Shown: piece after piece, positions 26,538 to 34,452 of the stretch | How the letters are laid out: the number at the start of each line of letters is the position of its first letter | Numbering within the stretch: position 1 is the stretch's first letter | NCBI GenBank assembly: GCA_965197575.1 | Contig: OZ240214.1 | Coordinates: forward strand, 868,001 to 932,000 | DNA: 64,000 bases | Reading direction: 5' to 3' | From: VXOI01 sp965197575 | Lineage (GTDB): Bacteria > Chloroflexota > Dehalococcoidia > Lucifugimonadales > UBA3495 | Position numbers and translations under genes: made by a program | The notes under the pieces: model-generated | Databases searched by the model: none | The model's input: the letters and a program-made list of their open reading frames with translations, nothing else | Told to the model about the DNA's origin: nothing

Positions 26538-26567
26538 ATTATATGTATCACCCGAGGCCAAAGTCAA
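26538..26567 (-). promoter_or_regulatory. Sigma-70-type promoter of the tRNA-Thr/Tyr/Thr-tuf operon
   Basis: On the minus strand TTGACT (26562-26567) and a perfect TATAAT (26538-26543) are 18 bp apart. The strength fits a tRNA and tuf operon. The 307-bp stretch 26415-26721 holds this promoter, the hairpin downstream of it, and the apt promoter; nothing else is recognised there. Confidence 0.85.
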
Positions 26568-26620
26568 TCGAAATCCTAACCCGGTGGACGGATTCCGCCA
26601 GATGCCTCAGGCGGCTGTCC

Positions 26621-26649
26621 TTGACTGGCCGTAGGGGTTATCTTACACT
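26621..26649 (+). promoter_or_regulatory. Sigma-70-type promoter of apt
   Basis: TTGACT at 26621-26626 and TACACT at 26644-26649 are 17 bp apart, pointing toward apt, whose start is 72 bp further on. It is divergent from the tRNA-tuf promoter. Confidence 0.65.
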
Positions 26650-26721
26650 TCCCGCTACGGCCCGAAGCGTTGGCTTTGCATTTTGGATTGGCCACTTTCT
26701 GCTCATTGACTTCTTTAAGAG

Positions 26722-27234
26722 ATGGACCTGAAAGCCTACATTCGTGACGTTCCCGATTTCCCCGCTCCGGGTATTCTTTTCCGGGACATCACTCCGCTTT
26801 TGGGTAATGCCGCCGCCTTCGACAACGCCATCAGCAGGTTGGCGGAACGTTACCGCGACGCGGACCTAGACGCGCTGGTCGCGGTGGAGTCTCGCGGCTT
26901 CCTGTTCGGGGCCCCCTTGGCACGGGAGTTGGGCAAGCCGCTGGCGCCGGTGCGAAAGCCCGGCAAGCTGCCCGCCGAGACCTACTCAACCGAGTACACC
27001 CTGGAGTACGGCAGCAACACCATGGAAATGCACGTAGACGGCGTCTCTCCGGGCCAACGCACGCTGGTCGTCGACGATCTGCTGGCCACGGGGGGCACCC
27101 TGGCCGCCACCGTCCGGCTGGTGGAGGCCGCCGGGGGCGTCGTGTCCGGCGTCGCGGTGGTGATCGAGTTGACCGGACTGGAAGGCCGACGCCACCTGGA
27201 AGGCTACGAGCTTTTCTCGTTGATTCAATACTAG
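26722..27234 (+). CDS. apt: Adenine phosphoribosyltransferase
   Basis: A 170-residue purine salvage enzyme that makes AMP from adenine and PRPP. Landmarks are VPDFPAPGILFRDITPLL at the N-terminus, VAVESRGFLFGAPLA, RKPGKLP and the PRPP-binding motif LVVDDLLATGGTLAA. The length is typical. It is probably transcribed alone from the promoter just upstream. Confidence 0.97.
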   Translation: MDLKAYIRDVPDFPAPGILFRDITPLLGNAAAFDNAISRLAERYRDADLDALVAVESRGFLFGAPLARELGKPLAPVRKPGKLPAETYSTEYTLEYGSNTMEMHVDGVSPGQRTLVVDDLLATGGTLAATVRLVEAAGGVVSGVAVVIELTGLEGRRHLEGYELFSLIQY

Positions 27235-27322
27235 GCAGTATCGGGACTCAGACCAGCGTGCCCCGCGAGGCGAACAACCCAGATTCCAAACCCCCTAAAT
27301 CCCTAGAACCAAGGAGAGTGTC

Positions 27323-28159
27323 ATGCCGGGACAGATTAGAGTAGGCAACGTTGACATCGTGGCGGTCTTGGACATGGTGCCCCCGCCGCGCGACCCCTGG
27401 ATGATGTTCCCCACCACGGCGGAACCGGACTGGCACGACCATCAGGACGCCCTCGAATGCGGCCAGCTTCAGCTCTACTACCTGCATTTTTTCCTCCGCT
27501 CTCAGGGCAAGCTGATCATGGTGGACACCGGGATGGGTCCCGGCCCGCATCCCGACCGGGGCAACCGCACCGGAGACCTGGTCGGCCAACTGAAGCTCAA
27601 GGGCGTCGAGACGGGCGACGTCGACGTGGTGGCCCACACCCACCTGCACGGCGATCACGTGGGCTGGAACGTGGACTACACCGGCGAGCAGCCCGCGCCC
27701 ACCTTCCCCAAGGCCCGCTACTTGGTGCCGCGGCTGGACTGGGAGCATTTCACCAAGCCAGACGTGATCGGCACCGCCCCGCAGGTCACCAACAGCGTCG
27801 TGCCCCTGGAGGGGATGGGCGCGATGGACCTGGTGGACACCGAGCACAACATCACCGACGAGGTGAAGATGCTGACCGCTTCGGGCCACACGCCGGGCCA
27901 CATGGTCATCGACATAACGTCCCAAGGCGAACGGGCGATGGTGGTCGGCGACCTGTTGCACAGCAGGGTGCAGGTGGAGCGACCCGAATGGACCGCCGGC
28001 GTGGACACCGACAAGGAAGACAGCCGCCGCAACCGGGAGCGTGTTCTGGACCAGGCCGAGGCCGAGGACATCGTGATTGCGGCCGGCCACTTCCACCCCG
28101 ACGATCACATAGGAAAAGTGGTGCGCCTGGAAGGAAAGCGCTACTGGCAAGTCATTTAG
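27323..28159 (+). CDS. Metallo-beta-lactamase-fold hydrolase
   Basis: A 278-residue MBL-fold protein with the zinc motif THLHGDHVGWN near residue 105, then SGHTPGHMVIDI and VVGDLLH supplying further ligands. It resembles the AttM/AiiA lactonase-like and related hydrolases, but the substrate cannot be assigned. A second MBL protein with the same THLHxDHVGWN style lies at 46817-47674. ATG 27323 follows GGAGAG. Confidence 0.88.
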   Translation: MPGQIRVGNVDIVAVLDMVPPPRDPWMMFPTTAEPDWHDHQDALECGQLQLYYLHFFLRSQGKLIMVDTGMGPGPHPDRGNRTGDLVGQLKLKGVETGDVDVVAHTHLHGDHVGWNVDYTGEQPAPTFPKARYLVPRLDWEHFTKPDVIGTAPQVTNSVVPLEGMGAMDLVDTEHNITDEVKMLTASGHTPGHMVIDITSQGERAMVVGDLLHSRVQVERPEWTAGVDTDKEDSRRNRERVLDQAEAEDIVIAAGHFHPDDHIGKVVRLEGKRYWQVI

Positions 28160-28171
28160 CCGTTTTTCTTG

Positions 28172-28315
28172 AGAGTATGTTTCCAACCCCCCTCTCTCTG
28201 GGAGAGGGCTGGGGTGAGGGTCGTCCCCAGCGAGGCAACCACGTCTGGCGCGGAGGATTTCCCCCTCATCCTAACCTTCTCCTTCAAGGGAGAAGGGACT
28301 TAATAAACGCCTTCT
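28172..28315 (+). repeat. MITE-like 144-bp element, copy 2
   Basis: Same length and orientation as the copy at 21669-21812. It begins AGAGTATGTTTCC and ends AAACGCCTTCT, keeps the shared middle GCGAGGCAACCACGTCTGGC-type segment and the TAACCTTCTCC/GGAGAAGGG hairpin. It fills the gap between the MBL gene and the carboxymuconolactone-decarboxylase-like gene. Confidence 0.75.
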
Positions 28316-28343
28316 AAATTGGCGAGGCCCGGGATGATGAGCT

Positions 28344-29327
28344 TTGACTTCTGACCAAGGACCCAACGACCAAGGACCCAACGACCAAGGACCCAACGAC
28401 CAAGTACCCAACGAACTGGACCGGGCCGCAGCCGAGTTCCGAATGCGGTACTACGGCGCGGCCAACAACCCGCAACCGCCGGCGGCGATGGCCGAGTTGG
28501 CCCCGGAGGTCATGCGCCTCGTCGACTCGGTGGTCTACGGGGAGATTTACAACCGCCCGGCAGTGGACCTGAAAACGCGGAGCCTGTGCACCATAGCCGC
28601 GCTGGTCGTGCTGGGCCACAGCCCGCAAATGGTCAAGCGCCACATCACGGGCGCACTGCACATCGGCGTCACCCGCGAGGAGATTTCGGAGATCATCGCG
28701 CAGATGGTCTTCTACGGCGGGATGCCGGCGGCGGTGAACGCCTTCCGCATCGCCAAGGAGACTTTCGACGAAGACGAGGCCGGCGGCGGCTTCGGGCCCA
28801 TGCCGAGCGCCCCAGGCCGGGTAACCCCCAGCGGGTTCGCGCCGCCCTACCAGCGGCCCGCTCCGGTGACGGAACCTCAGGCCGAGCAAGGCGTCGGGCC
28901 GATGCCAGACCGCGGGGCCATGCCCGACCGGGGGCCGACGCCCAATCGGGGGCCGATGCCAGACCGTGGGGCCATGCCAAACCGCGGGCCGACGCCCAAT
29001 CGGGGGCCGATGCCCGACCGGGGGCCAATGCCCAATCGCGGGCCCAACAGGACAGAGGAGAGAGCACAGGATGAGGATCGGGTTCATCGGGACCGGCAAC
29101 ATGGGCAATCCGATGGCGGCCAACCTAATCCGGGCCGGCCACCAGCTAACCGTCCACGACCTGAGACGCGAGGCCGCAACCAATCTGCTGGAAATGGGCG
29201 CAGAGTGGGCGGACCGTCCCAAGGAGGTCGTCCCAGGCAGGGAGGCGGTGTTCACCAGCCTCCCCGTCCCCAGGGACGTCGAGGCGGTGGTGCTGGGCGA
29301 AGACGGGGTCCTGGAGGGCGCAAGTAG
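28344..29327 (+). CDS. Carboxymuconolactone decarboxylase-like protein with repeat-rich tails
   Basis: Residues ~28-145 form a CMD/AhpD-type helical domain (VYGEIYNRPAVDLKTRSLCTI, GHSPQMVKRHITGALHIGVT, EEISEIIAQMVFYGGMPAAVNAF). Before it, four copies of a 15-bp repeat encode DQGPN. After it comes a tail of PMPDRGAMPNRG-type repeats, then a stretch running 257 nt out of phase into the next gene. A shift to frame 2 within the repeats would instead end at a TGA overlapping the next ATG (29071-29074). The true C-terminus is therefore uncertain. The start TTG 28344 is also provisional. Confidence 0.6.
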   Translation: MTSDQGPNDQGPNDQGPNDQVPNELDRAAAEFRMRYYGAANNPQPPAAMAELAPEVMRLVDSVVYGEIYNRPAVDLKTRSLCTIAALVVLGHSPQMVKRHITGALHIGVTREEISEIIAQMVFYGGMPAAVNAFRIAKETFDEDEAGGGFGPMPSAPGRVTPSGFAPPYQRPAPVTEPQAEQGVGPMPDRGAMPDRGPTPNRGPMPDRGAMPNRGPTPNRGPMPDRGPMPNRGPNRTEERAQDEDRVHRDRQHGQSDGGQPNPGRPPANRPRPETRGRNQSAGNGRRVGGPSQGGRPRQGGGVHQPPRPQGRRGGGAGRRRGPGGRK

Positions 29328-29970
29328 CGGCTCGGTCGTTTTCGACCTCTCCACCAATTCCCCCACCGTGGTCCGCAGCCTGAGCCAGACTTGCGCCGAG
29401 CGCGGGGTTACGCTGCTCGACTCTCCGGTCAGCGGCGGGGTCTACGGCGCGGCGGCCGGCACCCTGGCGGTGATGGTCGGGGGCGACCGGGAGACGTTCG
29501 AGCGGTTCGAGCCGGTTTTGGGCGCCATCGGCAGTCACGTGGTCTACTGCGGCCCCGTCGGCAACGGTTCGGTCTGCAAGATCTGCAACAACCTGCTCAG
29601 CATGGGCATCGGCGTGCTGTTGTCGGAAGCCTTGACCTTGGGCGTGAAGGCGGGGGTCGACCTGGCCACGCTGGCCGACGTCATCGCCAACAGTTCCGGG
29701 AGTTCGCGCCGACTGACCGAAAAGTACGCCCGGTTCTTGTTCAAGGGCAACTTCGAGCCTGGCTTCGCCACCGCCTTGGCCGCCAAGGACGTGCGCCTCG
29801 CCACCGACCTTGGCCGCGAGTACGGCGTGCCTATGGACCTCTCCAACCTGGTCGACCAGCGGCACGTGGAAGCGATGTTCCGCGGCTGGGGCGCTGAGGA
29901 CTCCGACGCGGTAGCCCGTATCCAGGAGGAAAAGGCCGGTGTGCAGCTAAGACTGCCCGAGGTTTCTTAG
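29071..29970 (+). CDS. 3-hydroxyisobutyrate dehydrogenase-like NAD(P)-dependent oxidoreductase
   Basis: A 299-residue beta-hydroxyacid dehydrogenase with the Rossmann motif IGFIGTGNMGNPMAANL at the start, the substrate-binding DSPVSGGVYGAAAGTLAVMVGG near residue 115 and the catalytic Lys in GNGSVCKICNN. The frame is open upstream to 28966, but the ATG at 29071 begins the Rossmann fold and has GAGGAGAG before it. The true substrate may be any of several 3-hydroxy acids or glyoxylate derivatives. Confidence 0.9.
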   Translation: MRIGFIGTGNMGNPMAANLIRAGHQLTVHDLRREAATNLLEMGAEWADRPKEVVPGREAVFTSLPVPRDVEAVVLGEDGVLEGASSGSVVFDLSTNSPTVVRSLSQTCAERGVTLLDSPVSGGVYGAAAGTLAVMVGGDRETFERFEPVLGAIGSHVVYCGPVGNGSVCKICNNLLSMGIGVLLSEALTLGVKAGVDLATLADVIANSSGSSRRLTEKYARFLFKGNFEPGFATALAAKDVRLATDLGREYGVPMDLSNLVDQRHVEAMFRGWGAEDSDAVARIQEEKAGVQLRLPEVS

Positions 29971-30048
29971 CCCCGCGGAGCCGATTGTTGCCGGAAAGGT
30001 GGGCGCGTAGAATACGTTATATAGAAGAGTGGTTGAGGTTCTCCAAAT

Positions 30049-30459
30049 ATGACCCAAATGTCCCCGATGGAACCGTTCGAGCAAGACGGCGGCGCGGTCG
30101 CTGACTACCGCCAGCAGGCCAGGGAGTTTCTGGTCAAGGGCCGGCAGTACCTGACCGATGACGACCTTCACCAAGCGGCCGAGAAGGGTTGGGGAGCCGC
30201 GGCGTGGATGGCAAAGGCCGTCGCCGAAGCTCAGGGCTGGAAATACCGCAAGCACGATGAATATTGGGACGTCATGTACCGAGCAGAGGAGATGTCCGGG
30301 GATGAACGTTTAACGGACCTAAAGGCGGTGGCGAATCAATTGCACGGGTATTTCTATACTCGTAAACGATTCCTGCGCACCAACGACATTGGCCGTCAAC
30401 TGGACCGGATGGATATATTATTAGACATCCTTGAGCCGCTTACTAGACCCGGCCGCTAA
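30049..30459 (+). CDS. PaREP1/HEPN-like protein
   Basis: A 136-residue all-helical protein with AREFLVKGRQYLTDDDLHQAAEKGWGAAAWMAKAVAE (shown here in parts as AREFLVKGRQYL and QAAEKGWGAAAWMAKAVAE), matching the PaREP1/HEPN-like helical family. Such proteins can be RNases or antitoxin partners, but no R-x4-6-H catalytic motif is clear. Base use is lower in GC than neighbours. It stands alone before the selenoprotein operon. Confidence 0.7.
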   Translation: MTQMSPMEPFEQDGGAVADYRQQAREFLVKGRQYLTDDDLHQAAEKGWGAAAWMAKAVAEAQGWKYRKHDEYWDVMYRAEEMSGDERLTDLKAVANQLHGYFYTRKRFLRTNDIGRQLDRMDILLDILEPLTRPGR

Positions 30460-30533
30460 CGCACGACCCACGGAACCGGCAACGGCTGGGCCTCGGCTGA
30501 ATCGGAAATGACGCCAAACGAAGAGAAGCGATA

Positions 30534-31565
30534 ATGACCAACATGCAGCGTTCTACCCGACCCGAATACAGCGATACCGTCGAAGCTATCGAGGAGTGCT
30601 ACCGCTTGGGCTGGAGCGACGGCCTTCCCGTGGTGCCTCCAGTGGAGTACAAGGTCCGGGATATGCTGGAGCTTTCCGGGCTGACCGGGGAGGAAGAAAT
30701 CCTCTCCATGGATATGCGTCGCCGCGTGCTCACCTCGGAGAACGCCGCCGCCAACGCGGTCATGGCCGGCTGCCTGCCCGAGTATTTCCCCGTCCTCACC
30801 ACGGCTTTAAGGGCGTTGGACGAGGAGAAGAACTACGTCAACATGGCGGCTTCGTCCACCAGTTCCCCGGCCGTTTTGATTATCGTGAACGGCCCGATCC
30901 GGCATCAACTGGAGCTCAATTCCAAAGACGGGCTGTTCGGCCCCGGCAACCGGGCCAACGCCTGCATCGGGCGGGCGGTGCGACTCTGCTTTATGAACGG
31001 GTTCGAGGCCCGGCCCGGCATCCTCGACCGCGGCACCCTGGGCAATCCCAGCAAGTTCAGCCTGTGCTTCGCCGACGACGAGGAGGGTTCCCCGTGGGGC
31101 CCGCTTCACGTCTCGCGCGGCTTCAACGCCGAGGACAATTGCGTGACCGTGGCGGTGGCCTACAACCCCATCACCGTGAACAACGCCTACGGCCACACCG
31201 GCGAGACCATCCTGGCCTCCATCGCCGACACCCTCAGAAGCGCCAGCCTGGCCTGGCGCTTCCCCTCGCAGTGGGTGCTGGTGATCGGGCCGGAACACGC
31301 CCTGACGCTACAGGACGACGGCTGGAGCCGCCGGGGGATGCAGGACTACCTGATCGAACACGCCTCCCGCCCCCTGAGCGAGCTTATCCGGCTGGGCATC
31401 GCCCAAGGACCGGAGCGGCCGGGCGACGATCATGTCATCCGCCGCTGTTCCACCGACCCCGACGATATAATCATTACGCTGGGTGGTGGCACCGGGGGCC
31501 GCAATAGTGCCATAATCGACACCACCAACTTCAAGATACGCACCCGGAAAATCGAGCTAGGTTAA
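30534..31565 (+). CDS. Uncharacterised partner of the UGSC selenoprotein
   Basis: A 343-residue protein with YRLGWSDGLPVVPP near residue 24, MAGCLPEYFPVL near 78, NGPIRHQLELNSKDGLFGPGNRANACIGRAVRL in the middle (key residues Asn/Gly-rich) and VNNAYGHTGETIL. I recognise the GWxDGLPVVPP family as one of unknown function. It has no signal peptide, membrane segment or conserved Cys pair. It ends 9 bp before the UGSC selenoprotein gene, so the two are almost surely co-expressed and likely act together. No reaction can be assigned. Confidence 0.85.
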   Translation: MTNMQRSTRPEYSDTVEAIEECYRLGWSDGLPVVPPVEYKVRDMLELSGLTGEEEILSMDMRRRVLTSENAAANAVMAGCLPEYFPVLTTALRALDEEKNYVNMAASSTSSPAVLIIVNGPIRHQLELNSKDGLFGPGNRANACIGRAVRLCFMNGFEARPGILDRGTLGNPSKFSLCFADDEEGSPWGPLHVSRGFNAEDNCVTVAVAYNPITVNNAYGHTGETILASIADTLRSASLAWRFPSQWVLVIGPEHALTLQDDGWSRRGMQDYLIEHASRPLSELIRLGIAQGPERPGDDHVIRRCSTDPDDIIITLGGGTGGRNSAIIDTTNFKIRTRKIELG

Positions 31566-31574
31566 GGAGGCGCA

Positions 31575-32144
31575 ATGGCCGACACAGTATCCGTGAGAAA
31601 CCTGACGCTGGTCGATCCTACGGGGTTGGAGTTGTCCGCCGACGATTTCCGCCTGAACGACCGGCCCATGTCGCTGGAAGGGAAGACCCTGGGGCTGCTG
31701 GAGAACTCGAAGGCCAACGCCGACAAGGTGCTGCACGAGTTGGGCCGCATCCTGCAAGAGACCCACGGCCTGAAAGAGGTGCGCTACTTCAGCAAGCATT
31801 CGGCCTCTCTGCCGACCAAGCAGGATACTATCCAGGAAATGCTGAGCGGGGTGGACGTGCTGATCACCGGGGTGGGTGATTGAGGGTCGTGCAGTTCGTG
31901 CAGTGTGCACGACGGCATCGAAATGGAGCGGATGGGCATCCCCACCGCAGCCATCATCACCCACGTCTTCAACAACACCGCCAAGGCAATGACCCGCATG
32001 ATGGGCGTGCCGGAGTACGAGTACATCGTCGCCCAGCATCCCATCTCCAGCCTGACCGACGACGAGTGCCGCCGCAGGGCGGAGGCGCTGGTGGCCGAGG
32101 TGGAGCGGATACTGATGGGCAGCAACGCCGAGCGGATGCAATAG
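31575..32144 (+). CDS. UGSC-family selenoprotein (in-frame TGA = Sec103)
   Basis: AAGGAGG at 31564-31570 precedes ATG 31575. The frame reads to ITGVGD, meets TGA at 31881-31883, and continues in the same frame GSCSSCSVHDGIEMERMGIP to TAG... at 32142-32144, 189 residues in all. The TGA falls exactly at the U of the family-defining UGSC motif, with Cys106 and Cys109 close by, so it must be read as selenocysteine. A stem-loop follows at 31896-31912. The protein is probably a cytoplasmic redox enzyme; its substrate is unknown. Genes on both sides are 8-9 bp away. A gene caller would report two fragments. Confidence 0.93.
31896..31912 (+). promoter_or_regulatory. Bacterial SECIS candidate for the UGSC gene
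   Basis: TCGTGC and GCACGA pair around the loop AGTGT, 12 nt after the TGA. An alternative 8-bp stem uses GTCGTGCA at 31886-31893 with TGCACGAC at 31906-31913 because the 5' arm is present twice. Either would place a loop with G and U at the distance SelB expects. Confidence 0.75.
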
Positions 32145-32152
32145 CCCTTCCC

Positions 32153-32683
32153 ATGTATGGTTTGGAGCGACGGGACGGCGTGGAGCAAGGGGACGGCTTG
32201 GGACAACGGATCGACCGGGCACTGCGAGGTCAGACCCAGCCGACGGTTACTGTCCTGTCTTCGCTTCTGGCCGTCGAGGACGAGTTGGGCTACCTCCCCC
32301 GCGAAGCGGTGGAACGGGTGGCCGAGTTTATGGGAGCGACGGTCAACGACGTTTGGGCCGTCGCTTCCTTCTATCCCAACTTCCGGTTTGTCCCTCCCGC
32401 CGGACATCAGGTGGAAGTCTGCTGGGGCGCGTCCTGCCATCTCATGGGGGCCATGCCGGTGGTGAGGGCGGTGCTGGAAGCGGCGGGACTGGAAGACGAG
32501 GGCGACCGGGCCGACCGCCGCCTGTCGGTCCGCTACAACACTTGCTTGGGCGCCTGCGCTCAGGCCCCGGTGATGTCGGTGGACCATCATTTGGCCGGTC
32601 GCGTCACGCCCGAGTCCGCCGCCGCCAAGGTGACGGAAGCGCTGCGGAACGAACCCGCGCTCGTGGAGGCTCATGGCGGCTAG
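32153..32683 (+). CDS. NuoE-like [2Fe-2S] subunit
   Basis: A 176-residue thioredoxin-like ferredoxin subunit: LGYLPREAVERVAEFMG near residue 55, then the [2Fe-2S] ligands in VCWGASC (Cx4C) and NTCLGACAQAPVM (Cx3C). It matches the 24-kDa subunit of complex I and of NAD-dependent hydrogenases and formate dehydrogenases. ATG 32153 is 8 bp after the selenoprotein stop. It overlaps the NuoF-like gene by 11 bp, so it works with it as an NAD(P)H-oxidising unit. Confidence 0.92.
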   Translation: MYGLERRDGVEQGDGLGQRIDRALRGQTQPTVTVLSSLLAVEDELGYLPREAVERVAEFMGATVNDVWAVASFYPNFRFVPPAGHQVEVCWGASCHLMGAMPVVRAVLEAAGLEDEGDRADRRLSVRYNTCLGACAQAPVMSVDHHLAGRVTPESAAAKVTEALRNEPALVEAHGG

Positions 32684-34406
32684 CTTCCCCGAGTTGGAGA
32701 CGGAAGCGGCCCGGCGCTGGAGCGAAATCTCCGCGAGCGGCCGCCCTTGGGTCCGGGTCGGCACCGCGTTGTGCGGGCAGGCCGCGGGCGGCGAAGAGGT
32801 GGCCGACGCGCTGCGCGAGGCGGTGAAACGGCACGGAGCCGACGCCCTGGTGACCGAGGTCGGCTGCCTGGGCCTTTGCTTCGCCGAGCCGCTGGTGGAC
32901 GTGCAGTTCCCCGGCGGAGCGAGGGTCTTTTACGGCAACGTCTCCCCCGAATCCGCCGACGAGATCGTGGCCGGTCACGTGGCCGGCGGCGCTCCGGTGA
33001 CTCACTTGGCCTTGGGCTATTTGCAGACCGACGAACAGGACGACAGTTTTCAACTGCTGGCGGGGATGCCGGACCTTTCTAGCCACCCGATGCGGGCTTG
33101 GGAAAACCGGATCGCCCTGCGCAACGCGGGGAACATCGACCCCTTCGACATCCACCAGTACATCGCCAACGGCGGCTACCAGGCCCTGAACAAGGCCCTC
33201 ACCGCTATGACGCCCGCCGAGACGCTACAGGAAGTGAACGCCTCCGGGCTGCGGGGACGGGGCGGGGCGGCCTTCCCCACCGCGACCAAGTGGCGTTTCC
33301 TGGCCGGCAATCCCGCGCCGGACAAGTACGTTCTTTGCAACTGCGAGGAGGGCGACCCCGGCGCGTTCAACGACAAGGCGATACTGGAAAGCGACCCTCA
33401 CACGCTGGTCGAGGGCGTGATCATCGCCGGGTACGCGACCGGGGCCAACCGGGGTTACATATTCATCCGCCACGGCCACGACGGCCCCATCGACCGCTGC
33501 CGCGCGGCGGTGCGGCAGGCGGAGGAAGCCGGTCTGCTGGGTCGGGACATCCTGGGGTCGGGCTTCGATTTCGAGCTGGAGGTGGCCCTGACCGGCGATT
33601 CTTACGTGGCCGGTGAGGAAAGCGCCTTGATGGAAGCCATCGAGGGCAAACGGGCCATGCCCCGCTACCGCCCGCCCTTCCCGGCCCAGGTCGGTCTCTT
33701 CGGCAAGCCCACCAACATCAATAACGTGAAGACCCTGGCCTACGTCCCTGAGATCGTCTCCCGGGGCGGCGAGTGGTTCGCTGGGATCGGCCATGAGCAG
33801 AGCACCGGCACCGCGATTTTGTGCTTGTCCGGCCCCTTGAAATACACTGGAATGATGGAAGTCCCGCTGGGCATCAACCTGAAGGACGTGCTCTACCAAG
33901 CGGCCGGCGGAGTGCGGGACGGGAAGAAGCTGAAGTTCGTGCAGACCGGCGGCCCGCTGGGCGGCGTTCTGGGCGCGGACGACGTCGACCTGGTGCTCGA
34001 CTTCGAGGTGCTGCGCAACGCCGGAGCGATTCTGGGCTCCGGCGGGATCATCGCCGCCGCCGACGATACCTGCGTGGTCGATCTGACCCGGGCGCTGGTC
34101 TCCTTCTGCCAGTATGAGTCGTGCGGAAAGTGCTTCCCTTGCCGCATGGGGATGAGCCACTTGCTGGAAGTACTGGAGCGCATCTGCGACCTGGAAGGGG
34201 ACGGCGAAGACCTGGCCCTGATGCGGCGCACCGGCGAAAATATGCAGGCAGGCTCCTTGTGCGGCCACGGGCAGTTGGGTTTCAACCCGGTTGCCTCGGC
34301 CCTGCGCTACTTCCCCCGCGAGTTCGAAGCCCATATAGTAGACCGCAAGTGCCCCGCCGGTGTCTGCCGAGGGCCGCGGTACTCGCCCAACCGTTCCCGA
34401 CGGTAA
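32673..34406 (+). CDS. NuoF-like NADH-binding FMN/[4Fe-4S] subunit
   Basis: A 577-residue flavoprotein. Residues 1-110 are a thioredoxin-like ferredoxin domain with Cys in ALCGQAAGG and GCLGLC. Then come the NADH/FMN part (GLRGRGGAAFPTATKW, CNCEEGDPGAFNDK, SYVAGEESALMEAIEG) and the SLBB and [4Fe-4S] region (SCGKCFPCRMG near 481, SLCGHGQ). It has the domain order of FdsB/HoxF-like soluble NADH-dehydrogenase modules rather than plain complex I. It oxidises or reduces NAD(P) and passes electrons to the next subunit. Confidence 0.94.
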   Translation: MAASFPELETEAARRWSEISASGRPWVRVGTALCGQAAGGEEVADALREAVKRHGADALVTEVGCLGLCFAEPLVDVQFPGGARVFYGNVSPESADEIVAGHVAGGAPVTHLALGYLQTDEQDDSFQLLAGMPDLSSHPMRAWENRIALRNAGNIDPFDIHQYIANGGYQALNKALTAMTPAETLQEVNASGLRGRGGAAFPTATKWRFLAGNPAPDKYVLCNCEEGDPGAFNDKAILESDPHTLVEGVIIAGYATGANRGYIFIRHGHDGPIDRCRAAVRQAEEAGLLGRDILGSGFDFELEVALTGDSYVAGEESALMEAIEGKRAMPRYRPPFPAQVGLFGKPTNINNVKTLAYVPEIVSRGGEWFAGIGHEQSTGTAILCLSGPLKYTGMMEVPLGINLKDVLYQAAGGVRDGKKLKFVQTGGPLGGVLGADDVDLVLDFEVLRNAGAILGSGGIIAAADDTCVVDLTRALVSFCQYESCGKCFPCRMGMSHLLEVLERICDLEGDGEDLALMRRTGENMQAGSLCGHGQLGFNPVASALRYFPREFEAHIVDRKCPAGVCRGPRYSPNRSRR

Positions 34407-34452
34407 TTCCCATCCGTGATCCCTGTCCGTAATCAATCGAGCGCGATGAAAC

